A stretch of DNA of 15,756 bases, taken from assembly GCA_964648215.1 (NCBI GenBank), contig CAZYMF010000109.1, positions 1 through 15,756 on the forward strand. The letters are read 5' to 3'. The stretch is from CAZYMF01 sp964648215. GTDB lineage: Bacteria; Desulfobacterota; Binatia; HRBIN30; JACQVA1. Of the stretch, positions 1 to 8,030 are shown one piece after another. Every line of letters begins with the position of its first letter. Position 1 is the first letter of the stretch. The notes below the pieces were generated by a model that was given only the letters and a program-made list of their open reading frames with translations, did no database searches and was not told the DNA's origin. The position numbers and the translations under genes are program-made.

Positions 1-3000
1 CCGGCCCGGGCGACCTCAACGGCACCAACCCGCTGCTCGGCCCTTTGGCCAACAACGGTGGCCCGACGGAGACGCATGCCCTTTGCACCGCTTCGGGAGT
101 CCCCGATCCGTCGTGCACCGGAATCAGCCCGGCCATCGACGCCGGCGATAACGCCGGCTGCCCCGGCACCGACCAGCGCGGCGTCGCCCGGCCTCAGGGT
201 GCGGCCTGTGATATCGGAGCGTACGAGGTGGGAAGCCTGCCGACGCCGACGCCCACGCCGACGCCCACGCCGACGCCAACCGTGTGTCGGGACATCCTGT
301 TGGAAGCCGGAGTCGATGACGACTTCGACCCCGCGAACGGTCCCGAGCCGGCCTCTCCCAGTCAAAACCTGCAAGATCTGATGGGACCCAACCCTCCCCC
401 GACGGGCTTCGACAACGATTCAACGGACCAGCACTTCGGACACACGTTCATGCTTCCGCAAGGGGGCTGCGTCACGGCGGCACGGCTGGAGTTCCGCGCC
501 AAACCTCTCTCCTTCGGGAGCGACAACGATGCAATCAACCTGGGCTTCGCCGGACCCGGCGGGCCGTTCGTGGGCACTCACTGGTCCGCCTATTTCGGCA
601 GCGGGAACACGGGCCTTCCCACCTTGGTGACACCGCCGCTGCCATGGGACCCGGGAAATTATCCGGCGGGAAACGTGTTCATCCTGGACTTGGGGAATCT
701 GGCGGGGGGAGTGAGCCTCTTGGCCGATCTCGATCTCAATCGCTCCCTGGACATCTACATTCAGGACGATACCAACGTCGATTACGCCAGGCTGGTGGTC
801 AGCTTGTGCGATTGCCCCAGCCCAACGCCAACCGACACAGCGACGGCAACGATCACGCCGACACCCACGTCGACGGCGACGCGTACGAACACCCCGACAC
901 CGACGGGCACGCCGACGCCGACGTTCAGCGCGACTCGTACGCCGACGAAGACACTGACGCCAACGTCGACCGAGACGCCCACCGCCGCTCCGTGCGCATT
1001 GCCGCCGGCGTGCATGTTGGCGTGGTGGCCGCTGAACGAAACCGGGGGCACGCTCATCGACGATATCTGGTCCCACAACCTCGATGGGACGTCGCTCGAT
1101 ACCGGCGGCGTTCCTGCGGCCGTCGGTTCCGGAGGGCCGACCTCGGTGATTGGACAGCAGGTGGGAAACTCGTTGTACTTTCCCGGACCGTACGCGGAGG
1201 CCAACTACTCGGCGCTCGACTTCGGCTCGGGCGAGCTCTCCATCGACGCCTGGGTGAAGACCGTTGCCAATCCCCCGGTGACTTCGCACGATACGATTCA
1301 GCCGATCGTCGACAAGACGGCGCAGACCGGAAGCACGGTGGCCGGGTACGCGCTGTTCCTATTTTGGCCGGTCAACCAGACCTACAGTCAACTGGCGTTC
1401 GTGCTCGATGACGGCCTCGGCGCGCCGAGCACATTCCTCTTGTATCCGACCCCGCTTGCCGGTGGGTGGAGCCACGTCGCCGTCACCGTCGCGCGCCCGA
1501 GCGCCGGCCAGGCCGTGGTCACCCTCTATGTGAATGGCCAGCCGTCGCCGCCGACGACGTTGACGGTCGGCTCGACGACAAACACCGCGCCCTTGTGGAT
1601 CGGCCAGAGCCGCTTGTACACGCTTTTCGACGCCGGCTTTCAGGAAAGCACCGTCGACGAGCTGGAGATCTTCTCCTGCGCGCTCGCGCCCGCCGAGGTG
1701 CAAGACATCTACGCCGCGCAGCAGAACGGCAAGTGCACGCCGACCCCGACGCCTACGATCCCAATCTCGTGCGTGGGCGACTGCGACGGCGACGGGACGG
1801 TCACCGCCAACGAGCTCACGACCATGATCAACATCGCGTTGCACATCAGTCCATTTTCCGACTGTCCCGCCGGCGATGCCGATCACGACGGCGTTATCAC
1901 TGTCGTCGACATCGTCGTCGCCGTGAACAACGCCCTCAACGGCTGCCCGTGCGGCTTCATCGGGCCGCGGATGTGTGGCGGCAATTGCCCCAATGCGACC
2001 GACGTGTGCCAGCCGCTGCCTGACGACTCCGGCTGCGTGTGCCAGCCCGGGGGACCGTCGCCCACCGCCACCGCGACCGTCACGCCGACCGCCACCGGAG
2101 GCATCATGACGCCACCGAGCGTGAGCCCGACGCGCACGACAACTCCCGCGATAACCCCCAGCACGACCCCCACGGGCGTGCCGACTACCTGCGTGCCGGC
2201 GCCGGCCCACATGGTCGCGTGGTGGCCTCTGGACGAACCCGCGGGCGCCGGGACGGTGGTGGACATGGGGTTGCCACCCCCGAACAACGGCACGCCGCAG
2301 CCCGCAGCGATCAGCGCCGGCGGTCCGCAAGCGGTGCCGGGGAACTTGGTCACCAATCCGCCCGACGGCGCGTTGTTGTTTCCGGTGCCCACGACCTACG
2401 TCGAAGTTCCTCCGAGCGGCACCCTCGATCTCGCGAGCTCCGATCTCACCATCGACGCGTGGATCAGGCCGACCGAGGTGCACCCGGTCCTTCAAGGCGT
2501 TGTCGATGTCGTGGAGCCCATCGTCGACAAGCTCGGGAGCGGCGACACGGGATACGCGTTCTACGTGCAGATCACGGGCACCTGCCTGACCTGTCCTCCG
2601 TCCCCGCAGGCGCCACCCGCGGGGACGGTACAAGACGTGGAGATGCGCCTGGTGTTCGCGGTCGGCGACGGCGCCGGCAGCACGCTATTCTACCGCAGTG
2701 ATTCCATCTACACGGGCACGTTCACCGTAGGTGGAACGCTGAGTAATCCGTGGCCCGATTGGATTCACGTTGCCGTGGCCGTCGATCGCGGCTCAGGCAA
2801 CACGGGGACGTTCTATTTGGATGGCAGCCACCTGGATGCGCTGGATCCGGGCGGGAGCCCCGTGGCCAGCTTTGCCCCGGTCGCCGGCGCGGACAGCAGC
2901 ACGTCCTTCTGGATCGGCGGTACGCGGTTGGTCCCGACCCCGATTGCATACCACGGCGAGATCGAGATCAACGAGGTGGAAGTGTTCGACGTGCCGCTGT

Positions 3001-3143
3001 CGCCGGCGGACATTCAATCAATCGCCGGCGCACCGGGCGGCAAGTGCAAGGACGCCACCAACACGGCGAAGGGGCTGACCAGCGGATCGTTCGACATGAT
3101 CCCCGCCTGGTTGGCCGAATCGCTCGTGGCCTCGAACAGGTAG
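1..3143 (+). CDS. Modular exported protein, 5'-truncated by window edge: anchor-Q end, LamG x2, dockerin-like EF-hand pair
   Basis: The reading frame is open from base 3, and the text before the TTG at 45 (GDLNGTNPLLGPL) is already typical choice-of-anchor-Q sequence, so the gene starts outside the window and TTG 45 is not a true start. Domains by position: the end of an anchor-Q/beta-helix unit with the hallmark TDQRGVARPQ...CDIGAYE (3-230); a Pro-Thr linker (240-281); an unassigned beta-rich domain with DNDSTDQHFGHTF and LDIYIQDDTN (282-815); a Pro/Thr/Ser linker (816-992); LamG-type domain 1 (AWWPLNE...SIDAWV...WSHVAV...DELEIF, 993-1736); a dockerin-like pair of EF-hands (1770-1949); a short Cys-rich stretch; a linker (2049-2189); LamG domain 2 (AWWPLDE...TIDAWI, to about 3050). 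Both LamG units end in GKC. Likely extracellular carbohydrate binding or adhesion. No enzyme domain or C-terminal anchor is visible; the last 30 residues match nothing I know. Confidence 0.85.
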   Translation, partial: GPGDLNGTNPLLGPLANNGGPTETHALCTASGVPDPSCTGISPAIDAGDNAGCPGTDQRGVARPQGAACDIGAYEVGSLPTPTPTPTPTPTPTVCRDILLEAGVDDDFDPANGPEPASPSQNLQDLMGPNPPPTGFDNDSTDQHFGHTFMLPQGGCVTAARLEFRAKPLSFGSDNDAINLGFAGPGGPFVGTHWSAYFGSGNTGLPTLVTPPLPWDPGNYPAGNVFILDLGNLAGGVSLLADLDLNRSLDIYIQDDTNVDYARLVVSLCDCPSPTPTDTATATITPTPTSTATRTNTPTPTGTPTPTFSATRTPTKTLTPTSTETPTAAPCALPPACMLAWWPLNETGGTLIDDIWSHNLDGTSLDTGGVPAAVGSGGPTSVIGQQVGNSLYFPGPYAEANYSALDFGSGELSIDAWVKTVANPPVTSHDTIQPIVDKTAQTGSTVAGYALFLFWPVNQTYSQLAFVLDDGLGAPSTFLLYPTPLAGGWSHVAVTVARPSAGQAVVTLYVNGQPSPPTTLTVGSTTNTAPLWIGQSRLYTLFDAGFQESTVDELEIFSCALAPAEVQDIYAAQQNGKCTPTPTPTIPISCVGDCDGDGTVTANELTTMINIALHISPFSDCPAGDADHDGVITVVDIVVAVNNALNGCPCGFIGPRMCGGNCPNATDVCQPLPDDSGCVCQPGGPSPTATATVTPTATGGIMTPPSVSPTRTTTPAITPSTTPTGVPTTCVPAPAHMVAWWPLDEPAGAGTVVDMGLPPPNNGTPQPAAISAGGPQAVPGNLVTNPPDGALLFPVPTTYVEVPPSGTLDLASSDLTIDAWIRPTEVHPVLQGVVDVVEPIVDKLGSGDTGYAFYVQITGTCLTCPPSPQAPPAGTVQDVEMRLVFAVGDGAGSTLFYRSDSIYTGTFTVGGTLSNPWPDWIHVAVAVDRGSGNTGTFYLDGSHLDALDPGGSPVASFAPVAGADSSTSFWIGGTRLVPTPIAYHGEIEINEVEVFDVPLSPADIQSIAGAPGGKCKDATNTAKGLTSGSFDMIPAWLAESLVASNR
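238..283 (+). repeat. In-frame microsatellite coding Pro-Thr linker
   Basis: Near-perfect tandem copies of acgccgacgccc encode a run of PT dipeptides between two domains of the exported protein. A more degenerate version occupies 816-992. Such repeats can change length by slippage in 6- or 12-base steps without breaking the frame. Confidence 0.8.
1770..1949 (+). other. Dockerin-like paired EF-hand module (inside the CDS)
   Basis: Two canonical calcium loops lie 32 residues apart. Loop 1 is DCDGDGTVTANE, with Asp at loop positions 1, 3 and 5, Gly at 6 and Glu at 12. Loop 2 is DADHDGVITVVD, with Asp at 1, 3, 5 and 12. Each is followed by a hydrophobic helix (INIAL, VNNAL). The duplication resembles type I dockerins, but no cohesin is visible in the window, so calcium-stabilised folding or a spacer role is equally possible. 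Confidence 0.7.
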
Positions 3144-3330
3144 GGGCTGACGCCGGCGCAGTCGCTCTCGAAGATGCACGCACCGTGGAAGAGGTCGGCC
3201 CGACGGTCCGAACAGACAACCAGAAAAGCCTGCCGTGGTCCAATCCTGGTGCTGACCTCGCTCCGGAAATCGGGAGGCTCGGGACAGAGATCATGGCGGT
3301 GCGGATCATTGCCTCCGCTCGCGCAGGAAG

Positions 3331-3392
3331 GGGACGAGTGGCAAGGGAAGCGGCGGACCGGAGAGCCGACCTTTCCCCTTGCCACTCGTCCC
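3331..3392 (-). terminator. Perfect 17-bp hairpin after the channel gene, terminator-like
   Basis: Arm 3331-3347 (gggacgagtggcaaggg) is exactly complementary to 3376-3392, with partial pairing inside and a GC-rich loop. It begins 5 bases past the stop codon of the minus-strand channel gene and sits between two convergent genes. There is no clear T-run on either side, so it is an atypical intrinsic terminator or an mRNA 3'-end stabiliser. The rest of 3144-3330 holds no convincing gene. Confidence 0.6.
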
Positions 3393-3397
3393 GGTGG

Positions 3398-5173
3398 CTA
3401 CTTGGGCAGCGCCGACCCCTTGGGCGGATAGTCGAGGGTGCCGGTGAGCTTGACGATCTCCTGCCGCGGGAAGTCGGGGAGGCCCAGGCTGTTGGACTCG
3501 CGCCACGCGCGCACCTGCTCCTCGGCGGCGCTGACCTTCTCGGCGTCCAGCCCATCATCCTTGCCCGCGTAGATGGTCTGGGACGGGAAGGCGAAGCCGC
3601 TGCCGCTGGCTTCGACGATGTCCATGATGCGCAGGAAGAGATCTTCCTGGATGGCGAGGTACTCGCCGTAGTCGCTGGTCTTGATGTAGGCGAAGATGTC
3701 GATGTCGAGCGAGTAGGCGCCGAAGCTGCTGAAGCGGGGGCGCGCCGGGTCGGGATCGACCTTGGGATGGCCGAGCAGCATCTTCTTCAGCTCGATCAGA
3801 ATGTAGCGCATCTGATCCGGCGTCGTCTCGTAGCGCAGGCCGATGGTGGGGTGGAACCAGATCCGATCCCGCTTGGAGAAGTTCTCCAGCTGCATGGCGG
3901 AGAAAGCTCCGTTGGGAATCGAGATCAAGGTGCGATCGAGGGTGCGCACACGCGTGGAGCGCAGCCCCACCTCCTCGACCGTGCCGATCTTGCCGTCGAA
4001 GCGGCAGAAGTCGCCGACGCGCACCGGCTGGTCCATGATGAGGGTGACGCCGCCGAAGAGGTTCTCCACCGTCTTTTGGGCGGCCAAAGCGACGGCCAGC
4101 CCGCCGATGCCGAGGCCGGCCAGAATGCCGGTGACGTTGATGCCGAAGTTCTGCAGCACCGCCAGGGTGGCGGCGCCGACGATCAGCACCTGCACCGTGC
4201 GGCGACCGAGCGGGACCACGGACAGGGCCATGGCCTGCCCTCGTCCCAGCATCCACTGCTCCACCGCGCCGGCCGCGAGGTTCACGAACCGGATCAGCAG
4301 CCAGGTCACGGCGACGACCGTCAGCGCCTTCTGCACGGCCACCAAGAACGCCTGAACCGGAACCGCCAGGGCGAGGGGATAGGTGCCGGCGGCAAACAGC
4401 AGCACGCCGATGAGCAGCCGCAGGGGAGCGCTCGCGAGCGCCAGCACGCGATCGTCCAGGTTGGTTCGCGAGCGGGCGATGATCGGTCGTAGGATTCGCG
4501 TGATCGCGATCGTCACGACCCAAGACAGGGCGGCGGCGACCAGGATGAGGACCAGCAGGCCGATCCATTGCCAGAGCTGCATCTCGAGGAAGTGGATCTC
4601 GAAGAATATGTTGGGGAGATACTTGCCGATCTCGCCGTAGCCGAACTCCTTGTAGAGAGACGGAATTCGAGCCACCGTGCTCGGCGCGACCTTCCACGCC
4701 CAGGCGTCGTCGTCGCGCACGCGCTCCAACAGGATCGGCACCGACCCTTTCGTGGTGTTGATCGTGCCCACCAGGTCCTGCCGCGGCGGCAGACCGTCGC
4801 CGCTCTCGCCTTCCGGGGCGTCGCTGAGCTTGTCGATGTCGATCCAGAGCTCGCGGTCGAGGACGGTCTTCAGCTCGCGCGCCAGGACCGGGCCCTGCGT
4901 GGCTCGCGCCGCCGGGGAAACCGTGCGCAGGTCGAGGTACTGTGCGGCGCGCTCGTAGTCGTTGGCGCGACACGCTTCCAGATAGGCCAGCATGGCGGTG
5001 CGCGGTGCGGCCCGCAGCGAGCCGTTCGGCGTTGCCGTGGGGGAGCTGCCTTCCTGCGCTCGCGCGCCGAGCGCGAAGAGCAGGCAGAGCGCGAGACAGA
5101 GCCGCGCCGCCATGGCCCAGTGGTGTGCGCCCGTAGGTCGATTCGTGTTTTCATTCATCAAGACTGAACCCAT
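3398..5173 (-). CDS. MscS-family mechanosensitive ion channel with periplasmic domain
   Basis: 591 residues from the chosen ATG. A signal peptide (MAARLCLALCLLFALGARAQ, residues 21-40) is followed by a periplasmic region of about 150 residues. Around five membrane segments follow (about 201-226, 251-270, 276-302, 325-343, 348-382). The last is the glycine/alanine-rich pore helix GLGIGGLAVALAAQKTVENL (354-373) typical of MscS. The beta domain follows (DQPVRVGDFCRFDGKIGTVE, 381-400; IPNGAF 419-424), then the soluble alpha/beta cage. The family opens under membrane tension to release solutes on osmotic downshock. Starts further upstream are in frame, but the strong ribosome site at 5180-5189 favours the ATG at 5173. 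The gene is transcribed divergently from the operon at 5394 and convergently with the exported-protein gene. It appears intact; specific conductance or regulation cannot be read. Confidence 0.93.
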   Translation of the reverse strand: MGSVLMNENTNRPTGAHHWAMAARLCLALCLLFALGARAQEGSSPTATPNGSLRAAPRTAMLAYLEACRANDYERAAQYLDLRTVSPAARATQGPVLARELKTVLDRELWIDIDKLSDAPEGESGDGLPPRQDLVGTINTTKGSVPILLERVRDDDAWAWKVAPSTVARIPSLYKEFGYGEIGKYLPNIFFEIHFLEMQLWQWIGLLVLILVAAALSWVVTIAITRILRPIIARSRTNLDDRVLALASAPLRLLIGVLLFAAGTYPLALAVPVQAFLVAVQKALTVVAVTWLLIRFVNLAAGAVEQWMLGRGQAMALSVVPLGRRTVQVLIVGAATLAVLQNFGINVTGILAGLGIGGLAVALAAQKTVENLFGGVTLIMDQPVRVGDFCRFDGKIGTVEEVGLRSTRVRTLDRTLISIPNGAFSAMQLENFSKRDRIWFHPTIGLRYETTPDQMRYILIELKKMLLGHPKVDPDPARPRFSSFGAYSLDIDIFAYIKTSDYGEYLAIQEDLFLRIMDIVEASGSGFAFPSQTIYAGKDDGLDAEKVSAAEEQVRAWRESNSLGLPDFPRQEIVKLTGTLDYPPKGSALPK

Positions 5174-5179
5174 GCACAT

Positions 5180-5189
5180 CCTCCTTCCT
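5180..5189 (-). promoter_or_regulatory. Ribosome binding site fixing the channel start
   Basis: On the minus strand AGGAAGGAGG ends 6 bases before the ATG at 5173-5171. An ATG at 5179 abuts it directly, and the ATG at 5158 lies 21 bases away. Spacing therefore selects 5173. Confidence 0.75.
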
Positions 5190-5231
5190 GTCGGCACCAC
5201 GGCCAGCCACGGCGAGGTCAATGGCGGGTCG

Positions 5232-5245
5232 CGCGACGCGTCGCG
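5232..5245. promoter_or_regulatory. 14-bp perfect palindrome in the divergent intergenic region
   Basis: CGCGACGCGTCGCG equals its own reverse complement. It lies between the channel gene and the three-gene operon, where an operator could control either. In such GC-rich sequence chance is also plausible, and no regulator gene is next to it. Confidence 0.3.
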
Positions 5246-5321
5246 GCGGGTGCGAATGCCCCAGGGGTATCGAGCGTTCAGCGGCAGGTCAAACCACGGG
5301 AGCCGGAAGACAACCCCGTTG

Positions 5322-5350
5322 TTGATTTGGCTCGCCCCCCTGGGTTAAAC
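5322..5350 (+). promoter_or_regulatory. Candidate sigma70-type promoter for the diiron/thiolase-like/hydrolase operon
   Basis: TTGATT (5322-5327) and TTAAAC (5345-5350) are separated by exactly 17 bases, in one of the few AT-containing patches upstream of the ATG at 5394. Matches to consensus are 4/6 and 3/6. It would give a leader of roughly 35-40 bases. Weak evidence, from spacing and position only. Confidence 0.3.
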
Positions 5351-5393
5351 GATCCTGCGTCCGCTCGCGCCCCAGCGCATGGAGGAGCACTCA

Positions 5394-6464
5394 ATGAGCT
5401 CCAAGCTGAGCTACACCCACGACGAAATCATGGCCGACAAGCCGTACGCGCGACGCATTCGGCTCGGCGACGTCCTCTTCCATGGCGGTCTGGACGAGCA
5501 AGGGCGGTACGTCCCGCCGCGCTCGGCCCACCGGATCGACGCGATTGCGGCATGGACCGAGCGGCTGGCGGGGCAGGGCCTCCCCGGCGAAGTCGTGCGC
5601 TTCGATCAGCTCGACCTGAAGTTCTTTCCCAACGTCGCGCAGAGCAAGCTGCTGCTGCGGCACGGCGCGCGCGGGGCGATGACTCGCATCCTGACCCTCA
5701 TCGGCATCACCGAGGGTTTCGGGAACGACGGCATCCGGGCCACGCCGCGCCCGGAGCTGCAGCCGCTGTTCAAGGAGTCGCTCGCCGGCACCTGCCTCGA
5801 CCACCTCTACAAGGGACTGCTCGAGGCGCACGGCAACGACGAGGCGGGCACGGACCGCGAGGCGGGGCACGACAAGATGTGGTACGCGATCCGCGACGCC
5901 GCGCTCGATCACCCCGCCGTCATCCCCGACATGTTCGAGAACCTGCCCATCGCCCCGCCGCCGGGGTACAGCGGGCCGGCCAAGCCGGCGCCGGAAGCGA
6001 TCGGGGTCGGGGAGCTGAAGCTCCTCTTCCCCACCTTGGATCCCATGTTCGAGATTCTCCTGTCCGTGCTGGCGCAGATCCTGGTGATCGAGCTGATCGC
6101 CTACGGCACCTTCGCGTGGGCCAGGGAGGTGCTGAGCGACCCGCAGTGCTCCGCCGCGCCCGAGCTCGCGCCGCGCACGGTCGACTACATCCAGGCCGAC
6201 GAGGGAATCCACGTCGCCTATCTGCAGTGTGCCCTGGCCGAGACGCGCGCCCGCACGCTGCGTGCCCAGGACGGCAGCGAGATTGCGGGGGCCACCGTGG
6301 TCGATGCGATCTGCGGCAAGATTCTGGGAAATCAGAAGGGAGCCCGCCGCGATCGTATGCTGGTCTATCGCATGAACCAGATCCGCGACGAGCTCGCGGC
6401 TCACCCCGACGGCGCGAGGATCCTGGCCGAGTTCGAGAAGCTCGGTCCCGTTCCGACGGCGTGA
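5394..6464 (+). CDS. Uncharacterised protein with ferritin-like diiron motif pattern
   Basis: 356 residues from the ATG at 5394, chosen because GGAGGAG (5381-5387) ends 6 bases upstream; an in-frame ATG at 5379 would overlap that site. I do not recognise a named family with certainty. Visible: Glu128 (FKESLAG), an ExxH motif EAGH at 156-159, Glu233 inside a long hydrophobic helix (VIELIAYGTFAWARE) and a second ExxH, EGIH, at 270-273. The order E...ExxH...E...ExxH with about 28 and 37 residues within pairs is the classic four-helix diiron carboxylate arrangement (ferritin-like superfamily, including oxygenases and desaturases). It has no signal peptide and is probably cytosolic. It is first in a tight three-gene run, 33 bases before a thiolase-like gene, so a role in oxidising or processing an acyl substrate is possible. 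The diiron call is inference. Confidence 0.75.
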   Translation: MSSKLSYTHDEIMADKPYARRIRLGDVLFHGGLDEQGRYVPPRSAHRIDAIAAWTERLAGQGLPGEVVRFDQLDLKFFPNVAQSKLLLRHGARGAMTRILTLIGITEGFGNDGIRATPRPELQPLFKESLAGTCLDHLYKGLLEAHGNDEAGTDREAGHDKMWYAIRDAALDHPAVIPDMFENLPIAPPPGYSGPAKPAPEAIGVGELKLLFPTLDPMFEILLSVLAQILVIELIAYGTFAWAREVLSDPQCSAAPELAPRTVDYIQADEGIHVAYLQCALAETRARTLRAQDGSEIAGATVVDAICGKILGNQKGARRDRMLVYRMNQIRDELAAHPDGARILAEFEKLGPVPTA

Positions 6465-6497
6465 TTCCAGAGACGCTGCGCGAGCACGAGAGACGAC

Positions 6498-8000
6498 ATG
6501 AACGACAACACGCCAATTCTGATCGGTAGCGGCCAGTACACCCAGCGAGACGTCGAACCGGCGCAGGCGAAGGAGCCGCTGTGGATGATGGCCGAGGGCG
6601 CGCGGCGCGCGGCGGCGGACGCCGGCGCCGACGAGCGGTTGCTGGCGCGCCTCGACCACGTCGCCGTCGTCAACATCTTCGGCTGGCACTACGGCAACCC
6701 GCCGCGCGCGCTGGCGCAGCAGATCGGCGCGCGGCCGGCGGGTGAGGTCTACACCACCCTCGGCGGCAACACGCCGCAGTTCCTGGTCAACGAGACCGCG
6801 GCGGAGATCGCCGCCGGCAAGATTCGCTTCGCGCTGCTGGCCGGAGCCGAGGCGGTGTACACGGTGTCGCGGGCGCGCCGCGCCGGCGTGCAGCTGGACT
6901 GGAGTTCCGGGGCCGACGGCTCGCCGCGGACGGTCGGCGAAGATCGCGCCGGCACGACCGACCACGAGGTGGCGCACGGGATGATGCTGCCGACGTCGAT
7001 CTACCCGCTGTTCGAGAACGCCCTGCGGGCTCACTACGGCCTCGACCTCGCGGCGCACCGCGACCATTTGGGGCGTCTGTGCAGCTCCTTTTCCCGGGTG
7101 GCGGCGCAGAACCCGTACGCCTGGTTCCGCCAGGAGCGCAGCGCCGAGGAGATCACCACCGTCACGCCGCAGAACCGCATGATCGGGTTTCCCTACCCGA
7201 AATACATGAACGCGATCATCGACGTCGATCAGGCGGCCGGCGTGCTGATGACCTCGGTGGCGGGGGCGCGCGAGCTGGGCATCGACCCGTCGCGCTGGAT
7301 CTACCTGTGGGGCTGCGGTGACGCCCACGACCTCTGGTTCGTCTCCGACCGGGTGAACTACTTCAGCTCGCCCGCAATCAAGCTGGCGGGACGGAAGGCG
7401 CTGGCGATGGCCGGCATCGACATCGCCAGCGTCGACTACTTCGACCTCTACAGCTGCTTCCCTTCCGCCGTGCAGATCGGGCGCGATATGCTGGGTATTC
7501 CCGCCGACGATCCGCGGGAGCTGACGGTGACCGGCGGCCTGGCGTACCACGGCGGGCCGGGGAACAACTACACCATGCACGGGATTGCGACGATGATGAG
7601 CAAGCTGCGCGAGCGGCCGGGCAGCAAGGGGCTGGTGACCGGTCTCGGCTGGTACGCCACCAAGCACTCCGCCGGCATCTACAGCAGCGCGCCGAAAGAG
7701 GGCGCGTTCGTGCGCGAAGATCCGCATGCGTATCAGCCGTTGCTCGACCGCGAAGCTCACCCCGAGTTGGTCCACGAGCCGAGTGGGCGCGGCACGGTCG
7801 AGACCTACACGGTCCTCCACGATCGGGACGGAGCGCCCGTGCGCGGCGTGATCATCGGCCGCTTACCCGACGGCCGCCGCTTCCTCGCCAACACGCCCGC
7901 CGACCGTGACGTGCTGGAGTCGCTGATGACGCGCGAGGGTGTGGGGCGGAGCGGCAGCGTGTCGTCGGCCGAGGGCGTCAACACCTTCGTCCCGGAGTAG
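6498..8000 (+). CDS. Thiolase-like protein (TLP1 type) lacking both catalytic cysteines
   Basis: 500 residues. Thiolase-fold landmarks run through the chain: an N-terminal PILIGSGQ strand, the dimer/active-site loop region TTLGGNTPQF (86-95), VDYFDLYSCFP (312-322) and the Gly-rich GGLAYHGGPGNN (346-357). The C-terminal 80 residues (ETYTVLHDRDGAPVRGVIIG...GRRFLANTP) form the small extra domain characteristic of thiolase-like protein type 1. The nucleophile position in the TTLGGNTPQF loop carries no Cys, and the C-terminal TGLGWYATKH loop has none either; the only cysteines are 195, 273 and 320. Standard thiolytic or Claisen chemistry is therefore unlikely; CoA-ester binding or another reaction is plausible. 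It lies 33 bases after the diiron candidate and 30 bases before the hydrolase, so co-transcription is likely. GAGAG upstream of the ATG is a weak ribosome site. Confidence 0.88.
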   Translation: MNDNTPILIGSGQYTQRDVEPAQAKEPLWMMAEGARRAAADAGADERLLARLDHVAVVNIFGWHYGNPPRALAQQIGARPAGEVYTTLGGNTPQFLVNETAAEIAAGKIRFALLAGAEAVYTVSRARRAGVQLDWSSGADGSPRTVGEDRAGTTDHEVAHGMMLPTSIYPLFENALRAHYGLDLAAHRDHLGRLCSSFSRVAAQNPYAWFRQERSAEEITTVTPQNRMIGFPYPKYMNAIIDVDQAAGVLMTSVAGARELGIDPSRWIYLWGCGDAHDLWFVSDRVNYFSSPAIKLAGRKALAMAGIDIASVDYFDLYSCFPSAVQIGRDMLGIPADDPRELTVTGGLAYHGGPGNNYTMHGIATMMSKLRERPGSKGLVTGLGWYATKHSAGIYSSAPKEGAFVREDPHAYQPLLDREAHPELVHEPSGRGTVETYTVLHDRDGAPVRGVIIGRLPDGRRFLANTPADRDVLESLMTREGVGRSGSVSSAEGVNTFVPE

Positions 8001-8030
8001 TGCTGTCCCGAGCAACCGACGGCCGCGCCG

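Noticed and set aside
240..990. Tandem repeats considered as a CRISPR array
   Set aside because: The repeats are 6-12 bases, contiguous, in frame and encode Pro-Thr linkers; there are no spacers.
3014..3385. Minus-strand open frame with a protein-like stretch (ADLFHGACIFESDCAG)
   Set aside because: No family recognised, it overlaps the exported-protein end and the hairpin, and no ribosome site is seen; not supported as a gene.
2750..4492. Plus-strand open frame of 580 codons
   Set aside because: It overlaps the exported-protein 3' end and is antisense to the MscS channel, which has clear family motifs; low-complexity shadow.
5391..7820. Very long minus-strand open frame (about 800 codons)
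   Set aside because: It is antisense to the diiron candidate and the thiolase-like gene. Its composition is Arg/Val/Asp-rich shadow coding typical of GC-rich DNA, with no recognisable motif.
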